This document shows, in pieces, positions 1 to 12,200 of a stretch of DNA of 64,000 nucleotides. Source of the stretch: Blastomussa wellsi (taxonomy: Eukaryota > Cnidaria > Anthozoa > Scleractinia > Plerogyridae); NCBI GenBank assembly GCA_947652115.1, contig OX393562.1:17217934-17281933 (forward strand). The letters run 5' to 3'. The first letter of the stretch is position 1. Every line of letters starts with the position of its first letter. Below the pieces are notes generated by a model, which was given only the letters and a program-made list of their open reading frames with translations, had not been told where the DNA came from and ran no database searches. Position numbers and translations under genes: made by a program.

Positions 1-161
1 GAACTTTAAAATAGTTCAATTTTTAGGGAATAAAAACATGTAAACTAACAGCTGGAGAATAAAGAGAGATAATGTAGAGATCTGCAATTTAGGATTATTA
101 CACATAACTTTCCAGTTATATAATAATTGTAATGAAACCAAGTCTTTCAAATAATTTGCAC

Positions 162-238
162 CTTTTTATAACCAAACTCATCAGAAATGTAATTGCAGTA
201 ACTGCTTCCATCTCATCAGATGACTCCAAAGCAGTCAT
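162..238 (-). CDS. RRP12: RRP12 exon 4
   Basis: This 77-bp exon codes for a stretch beginning MTALESSDEMEA and ending LVIK plus two bases. The acceptor is a T-rich tract followed by AG at 239-240, and the donor is GT at 160-161. It is separated from exon 3 by a 123-bp intron. The segment corresponds to the piece directly after the GGKETETEYFAAL block in vertebrate RRP12. Confidence 0.8.
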
Positions 239-3200
239 CTAAAAAAAACAAGGGAAAAAAACATAAAAATTGTTCTTGCCCAGACCAAAATAATTGTCAA
301 TCAATATTGTAATAGATTGCCACCAAAGTAAATTAAAGATCATATTAAAAAAAGTACCCACCAGAGCTGCAAAGTACTCTGTTTCTGATTCTTTGCCGCC
401 TTTTGATTTGATTACCTGTAGACAGTAATAAACTGTTATAATTATGAATGGACTTATCACATGTCATCTCCGAGATAATTAAGACAATTCACCTTGTACA
501 ATTAATGTAACTACTGTTAATACTATGTATTTCACAACTACAGTGTACATGTACATCATTCAGCTCTAATGTATTGAGCTCTAAAGGACAAGAACACAAT
601 GAAAATTGACGTTACACATTACAATACCATGACCATTATTTTTTTAATAGCAACAACAAAAAATGCCATATTTAATAAAATTAATAACATGTAGCATTTA
701 ACTAAAAACAGTGCATTCAAGCAGTATGATAATAATAATAATATTGAGCTCATGTACATGTATACACCTGATTTTTACACTCTTGTTAAGGCAGTCAAAG
801 ATATTGCATTTGAATGTTAACTTAGTAAGGATGCGATCTGGGAAGCGACATGCATACAGTACCGCTCAAATGTAAGTTACCACCTCTCGTCTCGTTTCTC
901 GCGATACGAGTCTCGTTTCTCGCGATACGAGTCTCGTTTCTCGCGATACGAGTCTCGTTTCCTGCGATATGAGTCTCGTTTCTCGCGAGAAGGTTCTCGT
1001 TTCTCTCGAGAATCACTGAAGCGTTTAGTATGGAATATATTACTCGCAAGAAGCCAGTTCCCATGGGTATGGCGACCGACGAGACGACGACACTTCACGG
1101 CAATCGCTGGCGGCCTTGAAAACTATTTCGATATGTCCGGTTTTATTTGGCACAATTGGATGATTCAAACGCTGAAATAGTCCAAATTTACAGAAAGATT
1201 GTATTATCGAAGTTCTTAAGATGCGCTGTTAACATTCATTCAATTTTTGACAGGGAAAAGTTTGCTCTCGGCACGCGGTGGTGAGACAATTGAAAAAGCT
1301 CTTTGAAATTTTACGGCATGTCGGCGAGCTTTAAAAAGTATTCGATATCTCTCGTTATATTTGGCACAATTGGATGATTCAAATGCTGAAACAGTCCAAA
1401 TTTACAGAAAGAGTGTATTATCGAAGTTCTTTAGATGCGCTGTTAACATTCATTCAATTTTTGACAGGGAAAAGTTTGCTCTCGGCACGCGCTGGTACAC
1501 CCTCTGTAACAGACCCAGTGGAATCTTTATCCTCACTGGGTTTTCGGGAAAAAGTAACCGGGTTGGCTAATTTCCCACTGGGTCCGCTCGTTTTCTGTTT
1601 AATTTTGCTTATTTATTATTATTTTTTGCAAACAAAATACGCTGGGTCACACCTCACAGTCACTGGGTAAAATCAAAATATTCACTGGGTATTGGGGAGA
1701 CTAAATTTCCGCTGGGTAGGGGAAAATAATCCACTGGATAGGGTTTCAGTGGGTCTGTTACAGAGGGGTGTGCTGGTGAGACAATTGAAAAAGCTCTTTG
1801 AAATTTTACGGCATGCCGGCGAGCTTTGAAAAGTACGGTGGCCCATATCTGCCACGGCAAAACATACTTTTCCACGGCAAAACATACTTTTCCACGGCAA
1901 AACATACTTTTCCACGGCAAAACATACTTTTCCACGGCAAAACTTACTTTTCCACGGCAAAACTTACTTTTCCACGGCAAAACTTACTTTTCCACGGCAA
2001 AACTTACTTTTCCACGGCAAAACTTACTTTCTCACGGCAAAACTTACTTTTCCACGGCAAAACTTACTTTCTCATGGCAAAACTTACTTTTCCACGGCAA
2101 AACTTACTTTTCCACGGCAAAGCTTACTTTCTCACGGCAAAACTTACTTTTCCACGGCAAAAACGGCGAAGGGACTGGAACTGAATTTAAAAAGAATCAA
2201 GATGGCGACGGCTCATAGTCAGCAAAGCGAAGACGAGGATGAAGATGATACGGAAGAGGTACTAATAAAATATTATTTTTATCGTGGATATCAATACAAA
2301 GATGTCTTAGATTTTCTATCAACTTACCACAATATCGAAATAAGTGAACGGACGCTGCACAGACGACTAAGGATGTATGGATTATCGAGGAGAAATCCTG
2401 AGTACGATGTTCACGCCATAACTGATGAAGTTCGAGGTATGTTAGATGGTCCTGATTGCGTTTCGGGCTATAGGCATGTATGGCATAGTCTCCAGTTAAA
2501 GGGACATCAAATTCCACGACAAGTGGTGGAACTCTTGCTACGGGAATTGGATCCGGACGGCTGCCAACAGCGAAGAGAGCATAAATTAAAGAGACGTGAG
2601 TATCATAACCCTGGTCCAAATGCGGTCTGGCACGCTGACGGATATGACAAACTCAAACCCTATGGGTTTCCAGTTCATGGCTGCATTGACGGCTGGAGTA
2701 GAAAGTTGTTATGGCTTGTAGTTACCCGGTCAAATAACTCACCTGATAACATTGGATCTTACTTCTTGGACGCAGTCAAAACATGTGGTGGGTGTCCACG
2801 TGAACTAGTTACTGATTTGGGCACAGAGAATAAAATCATGGCCTCCACTCAAGCTTTCTTTCGTGACGATGAAAATGCCCACAGATATGTTGCATCTCCA
2901 AGAAATCAAAGGATTGAAGGTTACTGGTCCCAGTACAGAAGAAGCAGATCTAGCTGGTGGATAAATCTATTTAAGGATCTTGTTGAAACAGGGGAACTTA
3001 ATACAAGCGATGAATTGCAGAAGGATTGTTTGTGGTTTTGCTTTGCAGAACTGCTTCAGGAAGACTTGAACGCCGTAAAAGAGCATTGGAACACACATCG
3101 AATTAGAAAGTCTAGAAATGACACTGTTGCTGGTGTTCCAGATGTATTGCATTATTTGCCGGAAAGAAGAGGAGGGGAGTCAGGATTGCTACTCTCTGTA

Positions 3201-6200
3201 GATGACAATAAAATTAGTTATGTCGAGAATCACTTAATCGAGAAGGAAGAGGTTAATGAGCACTTTGGATATTTTCAGTATGTGATGGATTCTCTTGGCC
3301 TTCCAAAGCCTACAAACTGGAGAGAAGCCTTGCAACTGTATCACAAACTGGTGTCTGTGTCAGCATCAGGTGCATGATCTATTATCCAAGAAGTAGATAA
3401 CTCTAACCGATATCTGACATTACTTGATCATAATTTGAGTTTTTTGAAAGCTGATTCCCTGAAAACTACTTTTCTACACCTAAGCATGATTTGTCAACAA
3501 CTTGCAGAAATACTCAGTTGTTTGTTTTCCATCCTTTATTCAACAAAAACTGTAAACAGATTCCCCTTGACCAACAGTAGTTGTTCATACTACATTTAAA
3601 ATACTTATTACTTATAAAAATATCAATTGACCCCTTGGAGCAGTGCATGATGTTACCTTGTTCTGGGATGGTCTTGAACTTTACAAATACCAGAATTACA
3701 GAAAGTATGATAATGTTATTAACTTAAGACAGCCACCAAAGTGTCTCTGTGAAAGAAGCTCATGATTAGAAAGTTTTATCATACAAAAATCCTTATAATT
3801 TCAACTGCTACTAGCCTCAATGTTCCCAGTTTTCTGAATACAACTATTAGTTCAGTTTTAGACCTTAACATCGGTGTTAAGTAGATAATTTAGCACACAC
3901 AATCAGCTGCAAAGGGTCTATGGGTAAAAGGAACGTAACATGAGTTTTCTTTTACAAACAAAGAGATACTTCAAAATGCCCTCCTGGCATAAAACACACT
4001 TAACTAGTTCATTAGCAACATGCACAACTTCAAATGTCAGTTCCATGTATACAGACAGATGTGCACCACGCACATATTAAGTATTGCAACAAACATTTTT
4101 TTTTTGAGGCCGAAAGGATTACTTTACAACTTCAACCCACAGAAGTAATAATTTTTCAGTGGCTTCAGATACTTTCACAATGTTAGTTTTTTTGAGGCCA
4201 GAGTCACCTTATTTCGGTTTGAAAACAGGACCTGGTGCACCAGCAAATGAGTTCTGATTGCGCATGTATTGCTTTGAAAATGAAAGGTATCTCAATGTAC
4301 AAGGTTGTGCACCAGGACTCGGAAATGGCTTTCTAAATATATTTTTTATTGCTAGATCAACTCCTTAAAATTGCAAACATGATAATCCACTGCATTGTAG
4401 AATACTATTACATGAATGTCCATTTCTTGGCCTCAAATTTCTTTCCCATTTGTCTTTCGGCGCTAACTTTTCATGGGCATTAGAAAAAGGGTAACATTTT
4501 GCCTCAATGCTATCATTAAGGTTTAGCAAAAGATTGGCCATTGCAAAAAGCAAGGATAAAGAGCTCTTTGAACTTATCAAAAGAGCTCATGTGTACTACA
4601 GGAATGGTTATCTCTTTGCCACATGCCCCTATAGTAGGAAAACATATTGTGTGGTTTGGGTTGTACTTAAAGCAGTCATGATTAAACTGAACAGTGACCT
4701 TAAAGCTTTGACCATCAATTGGCTTGTGTTTTTGTCCAGTTAACCACCCCATAACTCCTGCAACTGTCAGATCAGGCTTTTCAAATGCTTCTGCTCCTTC
4801 TGGAAGTTCATTATCAAGGCTGCCATCTCTATAGTTCCATGCAACCGCTGCAGCATGACCCTCAACAGTGCCATCTTCGAACAAATTTAGGCAGTCCTGG
4901 AAATGATCCATCACATTTTCCTCAATTTGTCTTCTTGTAGACCAAGCTGATGAGTATTGTGGATCCATTAGCGAGAACAAATAGTTGGCATCAGGTGTCA
5001 GCTGCTCCTTTAAGACCCCATTAACAAACAGTGGCTGGCACACAGATGGGTGACTTTGTATCAACTCTGCTAAACCATATGAAGACATTCCCATAAGGAA
5101 TTCTTTCATGTACAATGACCGGCGATTAACAAGGCTGACTTTCAGAGATCTTAAAATTTCATCAATATGGTTTTCATCCACAACACCAGTGTATCCGTGC
5201 TCATAAATTATCTCACTGAAGTTCTTACAGTTTTCTCTAACATCCTTTAGAAGTTGTTGTTCCTTGGTTGTAAGATCAGTATCTTGAATGTTTGTCATGT
5301 CAACACTTTTTGTCATTGCCTCGTATGAACACTGTTCAAGGAAACATGGAGGAGGTCCTCCTTGGGCCAAAGAGACTGCAACAATCTCACCACAGGTGCG
5401 AAAGTTACTATTTTGAACATGGTAAGTGGAGTCTGCAGGACTTCCATTGGGGAACATTTCCTTTCCCATTGCACAAATTACTTCTCCTAAGAATTCTTGC
5501 GACATGGCCCCCGTATCAATACCAGCCTCACCATTGTAATGCACCCTTAATACACTTGTGGGCGAAGTTTTTTTGGTCTGCCTTTGCCATAACGCAAGTG
5601 TTCTTGTGAGTGGTGCACATCGACGCGATACCAGAAAAAACTCTTCATTTTGATCTACTTTTTCTGAAAGCATTTTAACAATCTGGCATGGATCTGTGAC
5701 AGAAAAGTCGTTGAAATCTTCAAACACCTTGCTGGTATTTGCCCAATCTTGCAACTCCGGGATGTTCAGTTGGCCATGTGGTGAGTCATAGGGTAAGGCT
5801 ACTGTAAGAGCACTTACTGATGCTGACTGAAAGTCATCAGTCATAGAACCCAGTTCCACTGTGGTGACTCTTTCTGGTGAACTTTCATACTCAGTGGGTG
5901 TTTTAAAAGAACTTGGTTCCACTATGGTGACTTTTCCTGGTGACCTTTTAGACTCGTTCATTCCTTCGGCAGACCTCAGTTCCATTTTGGGGACGTCTCC
6001 TGGTGAACTTTCAAACCCAGTGACTGTTTTGGAAGAACTTGATTCCACTTCGGTGAGATTATCATCTTCTGACATTTCAAAATCAGCTGTTGTGCACAGG
6101 TACATAGTAATTCTCTTATAGTCTCTACCAAGTTCAGTCTTGTATTTTTCAAGTTGAAAATCTTCCTCTTCCCCTGGAAGGCAGATTGCATGGCTTCCAT

Positions 6201-9200
6201 CTTCATACAGAAGAAAGTAGTCTTCTTCATGATCAAACTTTCTATCAAATGCCTGCCACTTTTCTATCCCTTTGGATAATATTTTGACATAGCCTGCTGA
6301 TTTTGGCACTTGAATAGGGAGTCGCTTGCCCCAAATTGGTTTTAAGTCATTTCCATTAAATCTCATAAGACCAATGTTGATGGTTACCACTTCATCAGGG
6401 TCTATTTTTTTCTTTTTGGGACGGAATTTTGAGCCAGATTGCTGCTGCTTCTTTTTACAAGCCATGTAACTCTCAAATGATTTTGTTTTTGGCTTTTCTT
6501 GTTGTAGAACAGGCTTCCCAAAGGACATTTTTAGACCACTTGTACATGCTTCTTGACCAGACAAATGACACTGGACTGGTGAACCACACTTCCAGCAGTA
6601 CTTTGCATCACATTTTAGTTTTGCAGAACAGAAAGTACAAAACCTAGGAAGTAGGCAATACATTGCTGTTTACCATACAACAACAAAGAAGACATAGTAA
6701 ATGTAACACTTTGATATAAGGAAGGTGCAAATGACTATCCAAGGTGTATAACAAAACGCTCTACAAGTGTGTTGAACAACAGGAAATGGCAAAAGAAAAA
6801 AACTTTATAAACGAAAAACATCACGCTACGTACCCAACAATCCAACACATTAACTTAAAACATAAGACTTAACAAAATACAAAATAATACCACGTACGTA
6901 CGGGAGCAGCAGCAACTATGAAAGATTTAAGAATTGTTTCATGCTTAGCGTGCGTATATCGAGTTATGGATGCACGCGGGAAGTTAGGAGAGCACGAGAG
7001 AAGCGTAAGAGTTGCTCGAGGCGCAGCCGAGAGCAACTCTAGCTTCTTGAGTGCTCTCCTAACTTCCCAAGTGCATCCATAACTCGATATACGCACAGCT
7101 AAAAGCATGAAACAATTCTTTTATAACATACGACAACAAGTTGGGGGCTGAAAGATGTTTTACTCTTTTGATTGATTACAAAGTTCTCAAAATGCGCTAC
7201 AAAGGATCTAATTGGCTGGTTAAAAACACGCCACAGTCACTTGATCGACAGTTGAACGGAACGCTTCATCTGGCTTCATCTAATAGTTTCTAAAAACTGT
7301 CTCTCAATGAATGGAAAAGTCGTGGAAAGTAAGTGAACTTTTTAAACGAAGTCAAACGCCTTCATGAAAATGCAGCCAAACAAGTTAAAGTACTTAATCT
7401 TTAGTAAACACGTTCGGTGGGCAAAAGTCAAAGACGAGAAGAAGCGGGATTTGAATTGTTGAAAACGATGTTCACATTGCCGTGTATAGTACAATTAGTG
7501 CCGAAGACGGACTCCAGGAAATTTGCATTCTTGTCGTGGGCCACCAAACTGTTTTTTTGACGGACTGTGGTACCGGTGGAAGAGCACTCGGTTGTTCCGT
7601 TGACAAGGCTGTTCGACAGGACCTCACTGCAACTGCGAAGCTGTGAAGTGGATGGGTGCGTGTTGTAATGAGCAAGGCTTTGCTCATTTCTGTGACCGGA
7701 GATCGCCATAATGTGCCTGTTTGGGATTCCTGCATTAGACCACAAAGTTATGGCTGTCGCCCTGACGCTATGGTTGGTGTAGAGCTTCGACAAGGATGCT
7801 GCTTCGCTGATGTTTTTCATCATGGAGTCGAGCGAGTTCACTCCGACTGGACGCGCTTCATACCAGATGTTGTCGTCGAAACTCCAGTTCTTTCTTGGAT
7901 ATTGGAAAAACGACTCGCTCTTCGGGTTTAATTTTGACAAGTACAATTTCAAGGCCTTGTAGCCGTCGTTCACTTCGTCTGTTTCATACATTCGGGCCAA
8001 CTTTTCGGTGCTGGAAACGTCGGCAATTCCACCGGGATGGTTTTTGGTAGCTTCATCATGCGCCATCGTCGCGTAGTTGCGACCAGTTGGGTCCACTTCA
8101 AACTTGAAGCTGGTCGTTTTCAAGGTCCTCTGACCCTCTCGACCTCTTCTACAAAAGAAGAGGACAATGTGGAACCACACGTTACGGAGAAGAGAAAGTG
8201 GGTTGCTCAAGGCGAGAACTTGCGAGGATTTTAGCCGCAGCAAATCTTCGTTTTCAATCGCCGGTTTGTGTTTTACGTTTTCTTTTCCCTGACGCTTCAA
8301 GCTGACAACTGTCGCATTCAGCATTTCGTTTGACCTTTTAAATCTTGGGTCAGAAGTGAGCTTCAGGCCTTTGTTTAGTGGCGGTGTATTCAGATATCTT
8401 TCAATGCCGTGACGAAATCCAAGGAGCGTAGATTTGCTGTACACATCTCCGGATTTATTTCTGGCCTCTGCGTAGAATCTGCGAAGGTTTGTATCTAGTT
8501 GACCAAGCGACATTTGTTCTAGCGGTGTCTGTATTTTTTTCTCACTACACCAAGCTAAATTCAGAAAGGAAATAATGGTAATACCATTTAGAATTCAGCT
8601 TTGTAGTTCGAAGATCACAGGCTGAAATAATAAAAGACTATGAAGGGTCCGTTCAGTACGCTCTGAAAGGTTGTTCAACTTGTTGTTTAGCCATTTCACT
8701 TGGTTGTTTACGATTATAATTTTCGGTAGTTATATTTCACTACCCTCTTAGATTTTCTGTGATTAGATTTATATCCGTGTCGAAACAGGATTGACTTTCA
8801 AATAGGACATCCAATATACTCACATGAAATCTCGATCTTCCTCTTCCGCCATCTTGGATCAGGTCAATTGGCGGGAAACTGAAGACAGAGAGGGACTGGA
8901 AGCGATAAAACGTTTGTTTTGCCGTGGAAAAGTAAGTTTTGCCGTGAGAAAGTAAGTTTTGCCGTGGAAAAGTAAGTTTTGCCGTGGAAAAGTAAGTTTT
9001 GCCGTGGAAAAGTAAGTTTTGCCGCGGAAAAGTATGTTTTGCCGTGGAAAAGTATGTTTTGCCGTGGAAAAGTATGTTTTGCCGTGGAAAAGTATGTTTT
9101 GCCGTGGAAAAGTATGTTTTGCCGTGGCAGATATGGGCCACCGTAGAAAGTATTCGATATCTCTCGTTATATTTGGCACAATTGGATGATTCAAACGCTG

Positions 9201-12200
9201 AAACAGTCCAAATTTACAGAAAGAGTGTATTATCGAAGTTCTTTAGATGCGCTGTTAACATTCATTCAATTTTTGACAGGCAAAAGTTTGCTCTCGGCAC
9301 GCGCTGGTACGGTGGCCCATATCTGCCACGGCAAAACATACTTTTCCACGGCAAAACATACTTTTCCACGGCAAAACATACTTTTCCACGGCAAAACTTA
9401 CTTTTCCACGGCAAAACTTACTTTTCCACGGCAAAACTTACTTTTCCACGGCAAAACTTACTTTTCCACGGCAAAGCTTACTTTCTCACGGCAAAACTTA
9501 CTTTTCCACGGCAAAAACGGCGAAGGGACTGGAACTGAATTTAAAAAGAATCAAGATGGCGACGGCTCATAGTCAGCAAAGCGAAGACGAGGATGAAGAT
9601 GATACGGAAGAGGTACTAATAAAATATTATTTTTATCGTGGATATCAATACAAAGATGTCTTAGATTTTCTATCAACTTAAGGACATCCAATATACTCAC
9701 ATGAAATCTCGATCTTCCTCTTCCGCCATCTTGGATCAGGTCAATTGGCGGGAAACTGAAGACAGAGAGGGACTGGAAGTGATAAAACGTTTGTTTTGCC
9801 GTGGAAAAGTAAGTTTTGCCGTGGAAAAGTAAGTTTTGCCGTGGAAAAGTAAGTTTTGCCGTGGAAAAGTAAGTTTTGCCGTGGAAAAGTAAGTTTTGCC
9901 GTGGAAAAGTAAGTTTTGCCGTGGAAAAGTAAGTTTTGCCGTGGAAAAGTAAGTTTTGCCGTGAGAAAGTATGTTTTGCCGTGGAAAAGTATGTTTTGCC
10001 GTGGAAAAGTATGTTTTGCCGTGGAAAAGTATGTTTTGCCGTGGAAAAGTATGTTTTGCCGTGGCAGATATGGGCCACCGTACGCTGGTGAGACAATTGA
10101 AAAAGCTCTTTGAAATTTTACGGCATGCCGGCGAGCTTTGAAAAGTATTCGATATCTCTCGTTATATTTGGCACAATTGGATGATTCAAACGCTGAAACA
10201 GTCCAAATTTACAGAAAGAGTGTATTATCGAAGTTCTTAAGATGCGCTGTTAACATTCATTCAATTTTTGACAGGGAAAAGTTTGCTCTCGGCACGCGCT
10301 GGTGAGACAATTGAAAAAGCTCTTTGAAATTTTACGGCATGCCGGCGAGCTTTGTAAAGTATTCGATATCTCTCGTTTGGAGCCACCACTTCTGTAAAAG
10401 TCATGACTGTGACGAACGTTCAGCAAGCGAACTGAACTGAAATGAACTGAACTGTTTTGTTTTGTGTGTTATTATTTACTGATCGTTTAAATTCAATTAT
10501 CGTTTCATTGTTCATTCTTTTAATCATTTATCAGAACGCATTCGATCATGTGATTAGCCGCCTATCTTGTTTAAAGCTTGTTGCTTACATAATCTCTGGA
10601 GTATCACATATCGGAGCGTCGGAGTAAGTTGTCGGAGTATATTCATCTAGGAGTTTTCTATCGGAGTTATTGGAGTTTTCGGAGTAACTGGAGTTACCTT
10701 CTCACGGAGTTTCTTTTACCCCTTTTACGCAGGATCAAACGTGAGTTTCCATTGTACATATTAATCACCTTTTTTATCGTTACATTCATTTGTAATTTCC
10801 ATAGAATCATTTCTGATTACGCAATCATAAATTTCCTTTTAGTTTTCACCGCATTGTAACACGTTGTACTCAATAAAAAACTGGAATGAGACAGATGTGT
10901 ATATGTGGTTGACACTCAACGTAATCCCAACACTTGGGTACGCGACAGTGAAAAGTTTGATCGACGAATGGAGGTAAGCCGTAACTAGTTTAACGCGGAG
11001 CATAAGCGTATCAACAATGGCATGCCGAGGTGACGAGCCGCCGAATACCGGCGAAACCAAGGAGCCAGGAGCTAGGAGTAAACGAACAATAAAACTCACA
11101 CCGAAGGCCTTACAAAACGCCATAGAAGATAAACGCCATGAAATAGTTAAATCACGTAGAAAGCTCCTGAATGTTATGCAATCAGTCGAGGAGCTAAATG
11201 ACGACAGCGAGATCGAGGCCGAAGCGCGTGACCTCGCGGTCGCCTCCGAAGAGTTTGGAAATTTACTGAGGGAGTTACTCGACCTCTACGAACAAAATAA
11301 ACAAGGAGAGTACGTAGAAGGGGCTCGACTTACCGATGAAAACCAGATCCTAGAACGAGCACTCCTACTTGTAGAGAGGTTAAAGAATAGAATTAGTAGA
11401 CAATCCAGCAAATTGTTGGAAATACGATCTGTGTCTTCTCGTCATTCATCGCGCCGTTCATCAACCTCAAAAACTAGTAGCACCATCGCTAGATTGCAAG
11501 CGTTAGCCGACGCTAAAGCGGCGAAGGAAGAAGCCCAGTACACGCGGCTAATAGCGCAAAAGGAGCTTGAGCGCAGGACGCGCGACGCAGAAGCAGAAAG
11601 AATTCGTAAACAAGAGATTGCACAGTTTGAGTCCGAAATAGCGATCTTAGGAGCAGATAAAAAGGCAGCGATAGCGGACGCCAAGCTTAAAGTGTATGAA
11701 GAAGCCCTATTGGAAGAGAACTTAGAAAAAAAGTTAGAATTGCCGGAGTTTAAAGTTCCCAAAATTAAGACAGAGGAGCGCACCTCACAATGGGTTCACA
11801 CTTCTCCCATGTTTAGCCCTCTACCTGCGGGAAGCTTATCTCGCCGCGAACGCGAACACGACCCGCTAAGCACATCCGAGCAAGCGAAGCCATTATTGCG
11901 TGACACCCAGAAACTAAAGACATCGGAAAGAATAATTCAAGAGCGAAAACCTCCCATCCCAAACCCAGATCTGCCAGACCGGAACTTTACTAACGAAGAT
12001 CGCAGAGTGCATCAAAGCACAGCCTTTAATCGACAACCGCTTACAGCTTCAACCCCTTTCAGGGATATCACCGGAAGCCAGCTGATTGACTCACTCACAG
12101 TCGTAAATCAACAGATAGTAGCAGGTCTGGCTAGGCAAAATCTCCCAAAATGCCAACCTGATGTGTTCTCGGGAGACCCTACACTCTTTCACCCTTGGAG

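Larger units (their letters stand above)
1834..9145. mobile_element. IS3EU-like DNA transposon, 7.3 kb, carrying integrase, HECT ligase and tyrosine recombinase genes
   Basis: Both ends are TACGGTGGCCCATATCTGCC in inverted orientation, followed inward by arrays of a 20-bp repeat. The flanks are GAAAAG on the left and GAAAG on the right; the uninterrupted repeat unit near 10133-10160 reads GCTTTGAAAAGTATTC, so this is a 6-bp target duplication that has lost one A. TA ends and 6-bp duplications fit what is described for the IS3EU superfamily. Inside are a DDE integrase (plus strand), a HECT-domain gene (minus) and a Crypton-type tyrosine recombinase (minus), all with long open frames. A foldback element at 6930-7119 inserted later. 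The superfamily name is inference from the integrase and ends. Confidence 0.85.

Noticed and set aside
822..1098. Frames with ARNETRIARNETR repeats here and at 19.3-19.7 kb
   Set aside because: They are translations of the 21-bp tandem array and mirror each other on the two strands.
1798..2218. Long open frames (about 130 codons) repeating LTFPRQNLLFHGK-type words over the 20-bp arrays at 1.8-2.2, 8.7-9.5 and 9.5-10.1 kb
   Set aside because: Any uninterrupted 20-bp array stays open in several frames on both strands; the frames have no independent protein character.
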